64,000 nucleotides of DNA, taken from NCBI GenBank assembly GCA_018881555.1, contig JACAXG010000303.1, positions 124,001 through 188,000 of the forward strand. The letters run 5' to 3'. Positions 46,101-58,800 of the stretch are shown here, in pieces (position 1 is the first letter of the stretch; every line of letters begins with the position of its first letter). Made by a program: the position numbers and the translations under genes. This stretch comes from Amblyornis subalaris. Lineage: Eukaryota > Chordata > Aves > Passeriformes > Ptilonorhynchidae. Under the pieces are notes generated by a model that saw nothing but the letters and a program-made list of their open reading frames with translations, was not told where the DNA came from and made no database searches.

Positions 46101-49100
46101 TTGACACAAAACACCTACTGAACTTCCACAGGAGGATAATGCCAACTAAAAGCAAACAATGTTTCTATTATACTGGAACTGGTTTGTCATTCATTGTATT
46201 CACGTGAGTGTGTTCTTAACCTGTGGATCTGGAATGGAATTGGGATGTAAAATAGGGTCCCCCAGGGTGTATACAGTAATTCTGCTATCACTATTTAAAA
46301 GTTCAACTGAATCAGCATTTCAGCCTAGTAGTTATCTAGCAGATATCATAATTTAATGTCAACCAAATGGGCATTATCTTTCCTCAAAAGGTATTCTGCT
46401 CAGACACTTCAATGAAGGGTTAAACTTAATGTTACTTCACCAACAGTAGTTTTTTTGATCATCCTAATGTTAGAAAACATGATTTCCTAATGATTCCTCC
46501 ATCCAGAAATTACGATGGTAAAAGCTAAAAGAAAAGTCAAAAAAGCCCCCTTATTTAGCACCACTTACCCTTGGTAAAAGCTTTGGAGATCAACAGTCTT
46601 AAGATATGAGTTACTTTAAGTCTAAAATATAATTCATGGAAAGTGAACAAGGCACTAGTTGCATTAAAATCACTCTAATAACAAATAGGCTGGATGTGTG
46701 CTTTATCTCGACTCTTAGTGAAGCTGAGACAAAAACAACTCTGACCACAGATTACCTTAAGCATAGTTCCACAAGTACCAGTGAGTAACTTTAATGGGAC
46801 TCATTTGACTAAGATATGTTGTGAATACTTAAGTTATCGTCTAACACCTTCAGAGCATGTATGATGTAAATCTCCGTGCTTATTACAGTAGCATCATCAG
46901 ATTCCAAGATCAACACATCCCAACAACATAATTATCTCACCTTCTATTTGACATTTCAGTAGCAATAAAAATGCCAGTGCTGTTCTGCAAGCACAGTTCC
47001 TACTGCGGGTAAAATACAATCAAAAGAATACAATAAAAAAATATACATCCCCTTTAAAATTGTACTGCATTTTTCATAGTAATTACATTCGAAAATTCTG
47101 TGAAAGAAACTGCAGAAAACTGATAAACTTCTTCTATTGTAGCAATAGAGGCTAAGAAATAAAACGGACCCAATTTGTATCACTTACCCCGTTTAGGATC
47201 GCTTTTAAAAGGAAGGTCAGAGCATAACATCAATGTTCTCTCTTTAACTCTCTTACTAATAAAGAGCTCATATAGAAAACTACAAATGTAAAACTGCCCA
47301 CAGGCAGTGATATTCATTCATTCTTTGGCAACTAGCCTTCTCAAAGGCTGACAGAAGAAGGGGGAAAACATCTATTTAATCTTACAGAACACCTCAAGTA
47401 TTTATCTTGTGATTCCTGGGATAACACAAATGTAGGTTTTCATGTAAGTAATTATTTCTATCCTCCTATCTCTGTAAATCATAAAAAGAAAGTGGAACCT
47501 ATTATTCACATCTTTGAGTACTTCACTATGTATTAGCCTCAAAAGTCCAACGCCTGCCAACACTTATCTAGAAATCTCATATTTATATTAAATATAAATT
47601 ATTCGAATTGTAGATTTAAATTAGATTGCCTATTTCATAGGAACTATTCACAAGAACAAAGTCAAACTCATAAACATAGCTGCTGACTTGTAAATTTAAG
47701 TGTTGCTCTAACCATAATGGGCAAGATATTAAAATTGTTGAGGTTTTTTGTTTGGTTGCTATTTGTGTGTGTTTTAGTTGTGGGCTTGTTGTTTGTTCTT
47801 TTTTTTAAATCTCTACTTTTCAGTATATACTGTTGAAACAAGAAATTCTAAAGTATTTTCCCTCACACTTCCATTGAACAGAATGCAATGAAAACTTGAA
47901 TTCAAGCCACTACTGAAGTACACATATTTATTTCAACATCTGCATTATATTAAAAAATGGAACAGAAGGATATGAACATCCTTTAACTAGTTCAACATTT
48001 AAAGCAACAAAACGTTTAGTAAAAACCAAATTACTAATGTCTGATTAAGTATCACATAAAAGGATCAAGATAGTATTAAGAAAGAATTCACAATAAGTCC
48101 AGAAAACAACACAAAGGAACTCTGTTCAGTAATGAAAAAGCTATACCAAGAAATACTGTGAAAGAACTATTTAAGGTAGTTTTCAAAGAACAAAGCATGC
48201 TACATGAAAACAGAGAAGGCTGATTGAACCAAAACTTCACTTTGGTTAATTTGATTCTAAACAAATAAACACCTTTGCTAGTCTCACAAATTCTATCTAT
48301 CTTAACTCTTACATAACGGCATGATTTATCCTCTACTGGTTACTTTGTATATATCAAAAATCTAATGGCACAGTTGAAAAAAGAAAGGGAACACAGGAAA
48401 CACTAACTGAAAAATCCAGACATTCCTTATCACCTGAAGAACAAACTAACCCTCTAAAGGTTCCAAATAGACAACTGCGGGATTAAGTCCATTACATAAT
48501 GCCGTGCGTGCTCCAAGCAAGACTCTGCACCCCAGATCTTTTCTGCTAAAACCATCCGCCCGCTGACAGGCGCTGAAGCCCCCGCTGTATTTCAACTACA
48601 GCAATCCGGTGTTTCACGGCGCAGGCCGGACGGGTCACCAACATGGAGCTCCGCCTTTAATATCGCTCTGCGTTCAGGTGGTTCTGGTTTGATTTCTGCA
48701 GTCAGGAACTTTTCTAGTTAATTTCTGACCAAATACTTTAAATTTTTAAATTAATAATACCTGAGAGCAATTTTGAGGCCAACGTCACTCCCACCCTCAA
48801 CAGCAGAAGCTGAAGAAATACCAGCTGAAGGAAACCAGGCTGGCGGGAACTAAATTAACTCCTCAGGTGTCTGTATCTGAAAAGAGCTCCGCAGAAGTCC
48901 ACAGCAGCGACGCAAAGGCACTGTTCAGACTCGCAAAAGCCAGACTTTACCAAAGGTGTCACAAGTCAGGGCGCCGGTTTCCAACAAAGGCGTCCAGAGC
49001 AGGACCACGAAGACGGGAGCGCCGGGACACATCGCACACAGCACCCGGGCCCCCTACGGGAAGCGACACCCGCTAACACCTGCAGAGGCCCCCGACCCCA

Positions 49101-49381
49101 GCGACACAGGGACATGAAAGGGAAGGTGGCCGGAGCCGGCATCTCCCCGCCCGGTTCGTGCCGGAGACCGGACCCCCGCCGCCTGCAGCGGGCCTTTCCG
49201 CTCGCCCCAGGGGCCGCCACACGCCTGCGCCAGGCGGCGCGGAAAGGCCGCGGGTCCGAGCGGGGGAAGAGACACGAACGGACCTGCGAGGAAACAAATC
49301 GCCCACACACCGCGGCAGCGGGTCACCCGCACACCGCCGATCCCTGCAACGCGGCCGCCGCCGAGGGAGGAGAGCCCATAC
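43158..49381 (-). other. ABHD17B: ABHD17B intron 1, about 6.2 kb
   Basis: AT-rich intron between the coding start exon and the probable noncoding exon in the CpG island. I recognise no repeat or exon within it. Confidence 0.6.
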
Positions 49382-49480
49382 CTGCACCGGGCGCTCCGCT
49401 CGGCGGCCCCGCGCTCTCCCGACTGCTGGGTCGGCGGGGTGCGGGGGTCGCCGGCTGTGCTGAGTAACGGGGGGGCGGGA
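49382..49480 (-). other. ABHD17B: Probable noncoding first exon of ABHD17B
   Basis: The coding exon starts just after an acceptor, so an upstream noncoding exon must exist. On the minus strand CCGGTGCAG|GTATGG (GT = plus ac at 49380-49381) is a good donor within the CpG island. The 5' limit is a guess. Confidence 0.45.
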
Positions 49481-49781
49481 GGCGGCCGTCAGCGCCCCAG
49501 CCCCGGCCGAAGAACGCGCGGCCCTGGCAGCGCTGAGCCCGCCCCACGCAGTCTCAGAAGCGAAGCCAGCCTCGCCTCGCCCGCAGACTGCACCGGCGCG
49601 GCGGCTGCCGGGGCGGCCGGGGGTGGCCGGGGCGGGGCTCCGCGGGCGGCAGCGCCAATGGGGGCGCAGTCGCTGCGCCGCTCTGGTCAGGGCGGCTCCG
49701 CCCAGCGTGGGCGGGAGGTGGTGGGCGGGCTGCACGGAGCGGTTCCGGGGCACGTGGAGCCAGCCGTGGGATCGGTCGGGA

Positions 49782-49883
49782 ATGAGCTCGGAGAGGGGGA
49801 ACGTCTCGCGCACGCGGCCCCAGCGCCACCAGAACACGCGCGCCTTCAAGAACGACAAGTACGACACCAGCGCCCGGCGCAAG
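49782..49883 (+). other. C9orf85: C9orf85 coding exon 1
   Basis: 34 codons, ending GCAAG before donor GTAGGC at 49884; phase 0. Confidence 0.93.
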
Positions 49884-52800
49884 GTAGGCGGCGGACGGCC
49901 TCGGGCGGGCCCGGGGGGCGCAGGGTTGTCCCGGCGTCAGAAGGGACCCCTCTGGAGGCGATGGAGCGCTTGGGGCCGGAGCGGTGCAAAGGGTTTGTTC
50001 CCAAAAGCATGAATAGGTCCCTCTACGGCCTCTGAAGCGATGTCCTATTCTTGTGATGTCTGCTGCCAGGTCTTGAAAAGCTTCGGGATTGCAAACGAAG
50101 TCACACGGCAGTGGATGCCGAGGCACGTCTCTGTTTTAGTGATGGAGATACCTTTGGCCCGGGTCCGCCCACACCAGACACTGTGCTGCTAGTAGATAGT
50201 CGTAACAAGACATTTCAGGTTGCTGTCACTGTAATTAAATGTGTAGTGTGAAACTTGAGTCATATTTATGACATGAATAGACCTAGTTAAGCCAGAGAAA
50301 TATTAAGAGAAAGACTGAAATAAAGCACTTAAATCTGTGCAGTGAGTGCAGTAATTAAATGTTCCATGGTGCATTATCCACATGACTTCTTGAAAGGTGT
50401 TTGGTCTTCTAAAAGTGTGTGACTATGTGGTTGTAACTCAGACATCTGGATGTTTTGAGAGTTTAGTTTCTACGACTTCTCCCCATCACACATATTAATA
50501 TCCAGCTTCAATTTGCATACTCTTGAGACAACTTTAAAAAGACTTATGTGTGCCTTAATTTCTTAAAAAAAGCATTAAGGGGCTTTTCTGATTAGTTTGA
50601 TAGAAAGATGTCTCCAGCTATTCTGTCAGCACTTTTGCTACAAACGTTATCATGGTTTGCTCTCTTCACGCTGTTGTTTCAGAAGACTTTTGTCTTTTTT
50701 GGTTCTAAGCAAGGAAAGCGAAATGGTCTACAATATATTCTTGAAACACGCTCTATGCTTGTAGTTTTGGTAACATAATGCGTAGGAGGGGTTGAAGAAC
50801 AAGCAGTGTGCCTGAGCAGTAACACTACCAAAGTGTGATGTTTCGTCTTGCAAGCTAAACCGAGAAGCTGAATAAGACAAAACAGAAGACGAACAATGTA
50901 GGAGAGCTTATCTGGTGCTATTGCTGTCATGTCAATATCCCTTTAACCGAACCTGACTGGGTTGTCAATAAGAACTGAGAGGAGGAGAAGAAAGTAGTAA
51001 GTTAAAGCCGTGATACCAAAGAGGGAGGGTTTGGGGTTTTTGTGAGTTTGTTTTGGTTAGTGTTTTTAGATGTTGCAGGACTGGTTCTGCAAGTTGAACA
51101 GGCTGCTTTCCTAGGATTCTAAGCAGTGACAGTATTATTTTTTGTGTGAGTCACTGCATGATCTCTGTAAGGAGTATTTTCCTGTCTGGTTACAAACATA
51201 CACGCACAAAAATATCCTGGAGAGTTGGTCTATCAGAAAAGTCTTCAAAGAGAAACTGAATTCTGGTATCAGTTTTGTAACTGAAATAATCAATTTAATG
51301 CCCACATGGCTGTTTTTCTTCTCTTTAAAATTATTTTATATCCTATAGAACTGGCTACACAATACAATGCACTCAAATGAATATATTTTTTTAAGGTAGC
51401 CAACGTTTACTGTGGACATCAACTTGTCTCTTTTTTCTTCCTGTTTGAAGATTTCTTTTCTCTCTATGCCTGCCAGTTCTTAGAGAGGGCTGAGCATGTG
51501 GAAGAAGCATCCTGAAGAACACGCTTCCTATTCTAGGGTTAGATAATGTGTGGTAAGGGGAAAGGATGTGTTCTTCTTTTGGCATATTGTCATGTACAAA
51601 TTCAAGTCCTAAGATATTGTTGTGTTTTAGGAATAATGTTCTCCAGTTTAGTGTTCCCACTGAAACACTCCAAACCACACACCGTTCACTCACTCACCCC
51701 TTCCCCTCCCTCTCTCCCTGCATTGCAGAGGAGAGGAGAATTGAGGCACTAAAGGCAAAGATCACAGGTTGAGGTAAGCACAATTTACTGGAAACAGCAG
51801 ATGAAATAAGAAAATGAACAGTAACAGCAACAATATTGATAACAGCGTAGAAGAGATGAACTGTTCACACACAAGTTCTCAATATGTGGAACACCTGGCA
51901 ATACCAGACCACATCATGGTACATGACTTGGAAGGGACCTCTCCCCACATTACTGGAAAATAATGTGAGGTGGTATAGAATAACTTCACTGTCCTAGCCA
52001 TGCCCCTGCTGGCTGCTGGAAAAATTAACCCTGTCTTGGCTGGAACCAGTATAGGGATACACAGTGGTCATTATAATGATGACTAGCCCCATTTCTGCTG
52101 TTTGTGAAATTTGAAAAGAAATTAGACAAGCAAAGATTAAGTGGTGATTAATGTCATAGTTTAGAAACAGACTATGCTGAATTATAACAGTTTTGCATCT
52201 CTGTCTTGTGCAGTCCTGGATGATCAGATGTGTCACGTATGTTCAAGGTGTGATAAGGGAAAGGAAGAAATAGTAGAAATTCTATCACAGGGACTGATGC
52301 AGGAGTGGGGCTTCCTTCCCTTCTACCTCTTATTAGCTCAGCAGATCAGAGGAATGCCTAAAGCTGCTGAAAGAGAGTGGATCTCCAGCAGATCACTGCT
52401 AAACATATGGGAGGTTTTGTATTTGGCCTGCCTACTGTTGTACACTGTCCAGTGCCATACTATCTTGAAAGGCTACAAAATGCTTGTTAGCTTAAAATTT
52501 GGATCCTGCTGGAATTGCACACTACGTTAGCAATGTTCAATATTTACTACAATAGCTTCAGGTTGTACAGTAGGTGGAGTTGAGGTAATTGGTTATGGTG
52601 TTATTGCTGCTTCTCTCAGTGAAGAGGAAATTGATCTAATAGTATTTTGACTTTTCTCTGCTGGCAGTCATTATCCAGTTGGTTTGGGGTTTTTTTGAAA
52701 TGTTTTATGCTCTTCGTGTGACACTGACTGTGTCATCCATTTTCTAATCTTAAAGGCCATAGATCTCATTAGTTGCAAAACATGCTGAAAGATCCCTCTG

Positions 52801-55800
52801 TCTTTCCTTTAATAATCAGTCTTTACTACAGCATTACTGCAATATTGCTCTGCGATAGGCGTGTTGAGGTAAAACATCCTTGCAACAAAGTACACTGGCT
52901 CTTTACTGTGTTTGGGAAACAGCCTACAACAGTGCTGGAAAAGTTTGCATCTTAGGATGACCTGAGAAGGAATATCACTCGATGAGAACATTTAGAATTC
53001 CATTGTAGTAAGATGGTAAACCACAAAGTGATTCATATTTACACTCAAATGACTGATTTGTTTCTCCATTTCTTTCCTTTCATTCAGTGCACCCTAGATG
53101 ATAATCCACATTTCCCTAAATTTCAGGGGATATTAATTCTGAACCTCAGCTTTTCCACAGTGGTGTTGTCGTCTACTTTTTCAGCTTCATGTATGGATAA
53201 ATCGCTTATTTCAGCGGAAACACATGGTTGAGACTGTGGAAAGGCACTAGGAGCAGAAGAGCTGAATATAGAGGTTAAATGCTGAGTGAGCAATCATGTT
53301 TTGAAGCGTAGAATAGCTAGAGATAAACCAGTGGCTGACTGGAATTGTTAGATAACAACTGTATTGCAGTGTTTTTAGATTATGTTCTTGCTGCAACATA
53401 GAGTAGCTTCATAGGCTGAAGTCTACTCTCTAGCCACTCCTATTACTCTGGGTTCAAAAGTACGTTCAGACTTAGGTTGTAGCCTTTCATGTAGGGAGAA
53501 TAGGAACAAATATAATGTCTTCTCTGGTATCTAACCCAGCTCGGAAGGTAGGGGGGAGAGTAAGAGAGAGAATGTGTGGGTAGATGCAGGAGGTGTGTCG
53601 GGGTGGGTAGGGTTGTGTGTGTGTATGTGTTTCCATTCTTTCTGCGGCAGGTGGTGAGAGTCCTTCCAGTGCTCTCTTAAATGCTGTATCCATATGTTGC
53701 TTAAATTTTGAAATACACTTGATGAGAAAATATCTGTGGAAAAAGGAATGTCAGTGATACTGGTACAATATGTGAGCAAGTGAAGCTCTGTGGGGGACAA
53801 TTTCAGCCTGTGTAATGTTTATTAGTACCCTGAAATCTGGCATCTGCTAGCTCAGTTTCACATTTGTCAGTCTGCACTGATCTACTCTAACTGCTTTATA
53901 GTCATGCACGGGAGATTCTGTGGAATTTTGTTTTTCTGAGAAGTGCAGTTGTTCAGCAGTCCTGCATTCATCCGTGTGCTGCAGTCATCCTTGTTGTTTG
54001 AAGCAGTGTCACCTCCGTTTCTGACAAGGAAGTTTATGGGTGGCATTACCATTACACTCATTTGCAGCAGAATAGACCACTGATATGTGCTCAGTAGTAG
54101 GAATCTGCTTTCAATAGAGGAAATCAAAATACCCGTAGGTTCACACATAATTAGAAGCTTACAAAGAGATTGTGAAGCTTCTTCGTAAGCCCCATCATTA
54201 CATCTTGCCTGCAAATTCTTTAATGCTAGATTTAGCTAGGGATTATTTTGTGTGCCAAGTTAGTATGTGGAGGTGCATTTGTTTGCTTTAATACAATCTG
54301 AACTGCTTTTGGTGGGTTGTTAGGTGATTTAATGTTAGGTTACATGAGCAGAGGATGTTGATTCATTAATGTACAACTGACTGTGCGTATAGTATGTACA
54401 TGAAATATTTTGTGGCTTCATACTTTTAAAACTGTTTAAATATGTCTATATTGCATAACTGTAATTTCCTTGGAGGATATATAGACATACTGGATGAGTT
54501 GCACTTGTCCTTGGAGCAAAGTATGATAAAGAAAAGAGAGACTTGTTGACTAAAATGGGGAAATGACCATAAAGAAAACCCCAGAGAAACTGCTGGGACA
54601 AAACCATAATCTAACATGTTGGAGTAGTTTTCACACCCAGAAATTAATTTCAGACTACAAGCACTACCTCCTATTTGTGTGTGAGGGCTGACTACCTGCA
54701 TAAAAGCTGGGTAGAAAAGTTGGAATGGAATAATGACGTTTACAAGCCTTGTTCAGGTCTTTGTGTGGGTTGTTAGGTTTTTTTATACCCTTAAGGGAAA
54801 GCAAGCTATTAACTGGGCAAAAGGAAGAAAATATGAGCACATGAAAGTTTAAACAATACACAAAATATATTAAAAAGTAAATATTGATAGAAGAAGTAAG
54901 CAGCAGAGGAGTTTCTTTGGTTTTACTAGTGAATTCCCTATTCTGACTCAAAACTGAGAAACCAGAAAAGTTTATCTTCCAGTTTTTTGGGACAACTCTC
55001 TCACATGGTTTTCAGCACTTTCAAAAATTTGAAAGAACAGATTATCCAAATCTTTCATTAGGGACAGCTTTCTTTACTTCTTCAAGTCTACATTGCTTTT
55101 GCAAGTGGTATGTTATGGGGTTTTTTGGTCAGAGGAAATGTTGAATTTAGTGTAAAAAATAGTAAATCAACTTGTTTTAGTAATAGTAGCATTTAAATAT
55201 TGTGCTTTTTTTTTCCCCTGAGCAAAATAAACCTAAAAGGCAAACACAAGCTAACCTCTGTAACTAATTGCTTTGCATCAATCTATCGTTCTCTGTTGAC
55301 TTTCTAAACCAACAGCCTGGTAGGACTGTAGAGTCATAGTCTCTCTTGTATTCAGATGTGCTGAGCCAATGATTAATTACACCACTTCATCCTTGAAGTG
55401 TCAAAATTGCATGAAAAATACAGGAAATTGCTGAAGGGGAGGAAGACGCTGTATGTGTACCTCTTAGAAGGAGGAAATTAGAACTTCAAAGCTGTTGCTT
55501 TCTTCCAGCTTGTGACCTTCTTAGCAGATGCAATGTGATTTCTTTCAGTAGCTGTATAAGATTTGTGGTCCTACTAGGTTGAAAAGTCCAGGCATCTTTA
55601 TGCCTGGATCAGGATGCTAAATGTGATTTTTGACGCACATAAATATGATTATAGAATCATATAATGGTTTGGGTTGAAAGGGACCTTAAAGATCACCTGG
55701 TTCCAATCTCCCTGTCATGGGCAGAGACAGCTTCCACTAGATCAGGTTCCTCAGAGTTCCATTCAACCTGGCCGTGAACACTGCCAGTGGTGGGGCATCC

Positions 55801-58800
55801 ACAGCTTCGCTGGGCAACCTGTTCTGGTGCCTCACCACCCTCACAGTAAAGAATGTTTTCCAAAGATCTGATCTAAACCTACACTGTTTCAGTTGGAAGC
55901 CATTCCCAGTTGTCCTGTCAATATGTCCTCTTGTAAAAAGTCCCTCTCCAGCTCTCTTGTAGCCCCCTTTAGGTACTGGGAAGTGCTCTACAGTCTCCCC
56001 AGAGCCTTCTCTTTTCCAGACTGAACAGACCCAGCTCTCTCAGCCTGCCTTCATAGGAGAGCTGCTCTAGTTCTGTGATCCTAGTGGCCCTTCTTTGGAC
56101 TTACTCCAACATGTCCATATCGTTCTTACGTTGGGGGTCCGAGACCTGAATGCTTATGTGGTGTCTCACAAGAGCAGTGTAAAGGGGCAAAATTCCCTCT
56201 CTCAACCTGCTGGCCACATTTGTGGGCTGTAGGCTCCCGCTGCTGGCTCATGTTGAGCTTCTCATCCACCAACACCTCCAAAGTCCTTTTCCTCAGAGTA
56301 TTCTCCATCCATTCTCCACCCACCCTGTATTTGTGCTTGGGATTGCCACAACCCAAGTGCAGTTCCTTGCACTTGGTCTTGTTGAATTTCATGAGATTTT
56401 TTTACAGGTCCACCTCTCAAGCCTGTCCAGGTCCCTCTGTATGGCATCCCTTCCCTCCAGCATGTTGACCACATCATACAGGTTGGTGTCATTGGCAAAC
56501 TAGCTAAGGGTACACTCAATCCCACTGTCTAAATGCCTTCTCCATGTCCTGGGTAACCAGGTCTTCTGTATCCTGAATCCTTCCTGAGAGGACCCACATT
56601 TTCCTGAGTCAGTCTTTTATCACTGATGTGCCGCTTTTCTGCCCTTGCCTGGGTCCGGCCGGGCCTGCGGCTTCTTGGGTTCTGAGCCCACAGAAGCAGC
56701 AACGAATGAATTAACTGAGGTTTGCGGCCACAGTCTGTCTGGCCTGACAGCTTTCACAACAGGCAGATTCACAAGGCAGCAGCGAAGGCAAAAGAGGAAA
56801 GAGATGGACCTCTGTAGCTATATTCCAAGTTTTATTTCTCTGCCTGTGAGGGCAGGGTGAACAAATCTTGAAGGGGAGCTAGCAGAGAGACAGCTTCTCG
56901 CTCTGTCTCTGCCGCTTTAAGGGGTAGGGATAACAAAGTGTAGCCAATCAGAGAGTAGAGATACATGAAAGAAAACCAATGAAACATCTCAGGGGAGGAA
57001 CAAATTTAAACTGACTAATAACAATATAGCTGGAGGGAATTTTCAAATCACGCCATCCTGTTACAGAGCTTGAGGCTCTGTGACGGAGGAGAAAATATAA
57101 AGTAAGCGCTTGTAGCTATGCTGCTGATTCTTCCTTTGCTCCGCCTTCAGGGACAGAGTCTTGCAAGGGAAAGTCTACCCATTCTGAGCCACCTTCACAG
57201 AGCCTGGGCTGCACCATAGCTACACTGATGTACCTAAAGAACCTTTTTTTGTTACTCTTGATGTCCTTTGCCAGACTTATTTCTGCCAGTACTTTAGCTT
57301 TCCTAACCATCTCTCTGGCTCTTTGGACAATTTCTGTGCATTCCTCCCAGGCTACTTTTACTTGCTTCTACCCTCTGTAAGCTACCTGTTTGGGTTTAAG
57401 TTTCTCCAGGAACTCCTTTTTCATCCATGCAGGTCTCCTGGTTTTCATCCTTGACTTCCTCTTTGTTGGGATGCATTGCTCTTGAACCTGAAGGAGACAA
57501 CCCTTAAATGTCATCCAGCTCTCTTGGGCCCCTCTTCACTCCAGGGTTTCATCCCATGTCACTCTTCTAAGGAGATCCTTGAAGAAGCCAAAGTGTGCTC
57601 TCCTGAAGTCCAGGGTAGTGATCTTCTTCCCACACTCCTCACTGCCCCAAGGATCTTAAACGTCTCTGCTTCATGGTCATGGCTGCCCTTGAGCTTCACA
57701 TTCACCAGGCCCTCCTTGTTGGTGAGAACAAGGTCCTTTATAGCACCTCTCCTTGTTGGCTCTCCTATCACTTGGAAAAAGCGGTTGTCATCAGTGTATG
57801 CTAGGAACCTCCTGGATTGCCTATGCTCTGCTGTACTGCCCCTTCCTCTTTGGCATGTTCGGCTTTTGAGATGGTCAGTGTTTCAGTCTGATTGGAAAAA
57901 AAAAAGAAATGCATCACTGTGTGATTATTGTGTATTCTGGAGCCATATGATAAGCATATTGGGATGGGGAAGAGCTGTATAAAGGTGCGTTAATAGTAAA
58001 TATGCATATTTCCTTGTTCCATAGCAAATATTTAGCAGAATTTGTAGTAGTCTGCCTGTTTGATGAACTTTGGATTTTCTTCAGATGAGAGGTTTCTGAA
58101 GTAGTTTGTTTCATTCTTCTACACTGGTTATGCCAGATGCAGTCCTGAGCACGGCCTCTTGCATTCTAAGTGCCTTACGCATTGCTGAGCCTGTCCCTAC
58201 ATCACTCAGTAATGCAGCTCCTGACCCCACCACCCAGCTGTGATGTCAGAACGTGTTAAGGAAAATGAGAAATGGCATAGTTTTCATCCAGGAAGCTAAC
58301 TGCTTCTTTGGAAAGACAACCATCTGTCTTCAGCTTAAGCTACTGCAGTCTTTTGACGTCCACTGGGTTCTGCCTTAGCAAAACTAAAAATATCTTATAA
58401 CAATAAATGTCTTCCCACCTGGGAATACAAATTACAGTGTTTGTGTCTTATTCCTCTCCTGCATTACCAATCAATGCAAGTCAGGTGAGTGAGAGGGAGA
58501 ACTGGGAAGTTCAGGCTAATTTGCAGGTTGTTAGAAGCTTATGTGGGCTATAGTACTTGAAGCCTTGCTTTGTGCTGGTCAGGCACTGAAAAGAAGGCTT
58601 ATCTTTGAACTACATGAATTTTGAAAGACTGAACACAGGTACTGCTCACAGCAGCTTGAATTGCGAGCCATTTAACTGAGAAAGAAATGCTGAGAACTTA
58701 ACAATGATTTTCTTCTCTCAGAAATTTTGCACGTTAACCAATTGCTTGTATTTCTTGGAAAATGTATTCATAATGCATGAGAACCACAGCTTTCTGTATT

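Larger units (their letters stand above)
49080..49960. promoter_or_regulatory. CpG island, shared ABHD17B / C9orf85 promoter
   Basis: GC-rich, CpG-dense stretch in an otherwise AT-rich window, between two divergent genes. It includes a GC box GGGGCGGGGC (49629-49638), a CCAAT box (49655-49659) and an E-box CACGTG (49751-49756) upstream of the C9orf85 ATG. No TATA box is seen, as is usual for CpG-island housekeeping promoters. Long ORFs on both strands here are GC artefacts. Confidence 0.85.

Noticed and set aside
49073..50126. Long Arg/Ala/Pro-rich ORFs up to 269 codons in the CpG island
   Set aside because: Typical stop-poor GC-rich frames; the true coding part is only the 34 codons at 49782-49883.
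52174..52530. 118-codon plus ORF in C9orf85 intron 1
   Set aside because: Has a CXXC-like start but no recognisable family, no splice signals linking it to C9orf85 and no repeat origin; could not be supported.
53882..54214. 110-codon minus ORF in C9orf85 intron 1
   Set aside because: No family resemblance or gene context.
57116..57310. 64-codon minus ORF as a gene
   Set aside because: It is a chimera of a CR1 linker and the inserted LTR, formed by the insertion.
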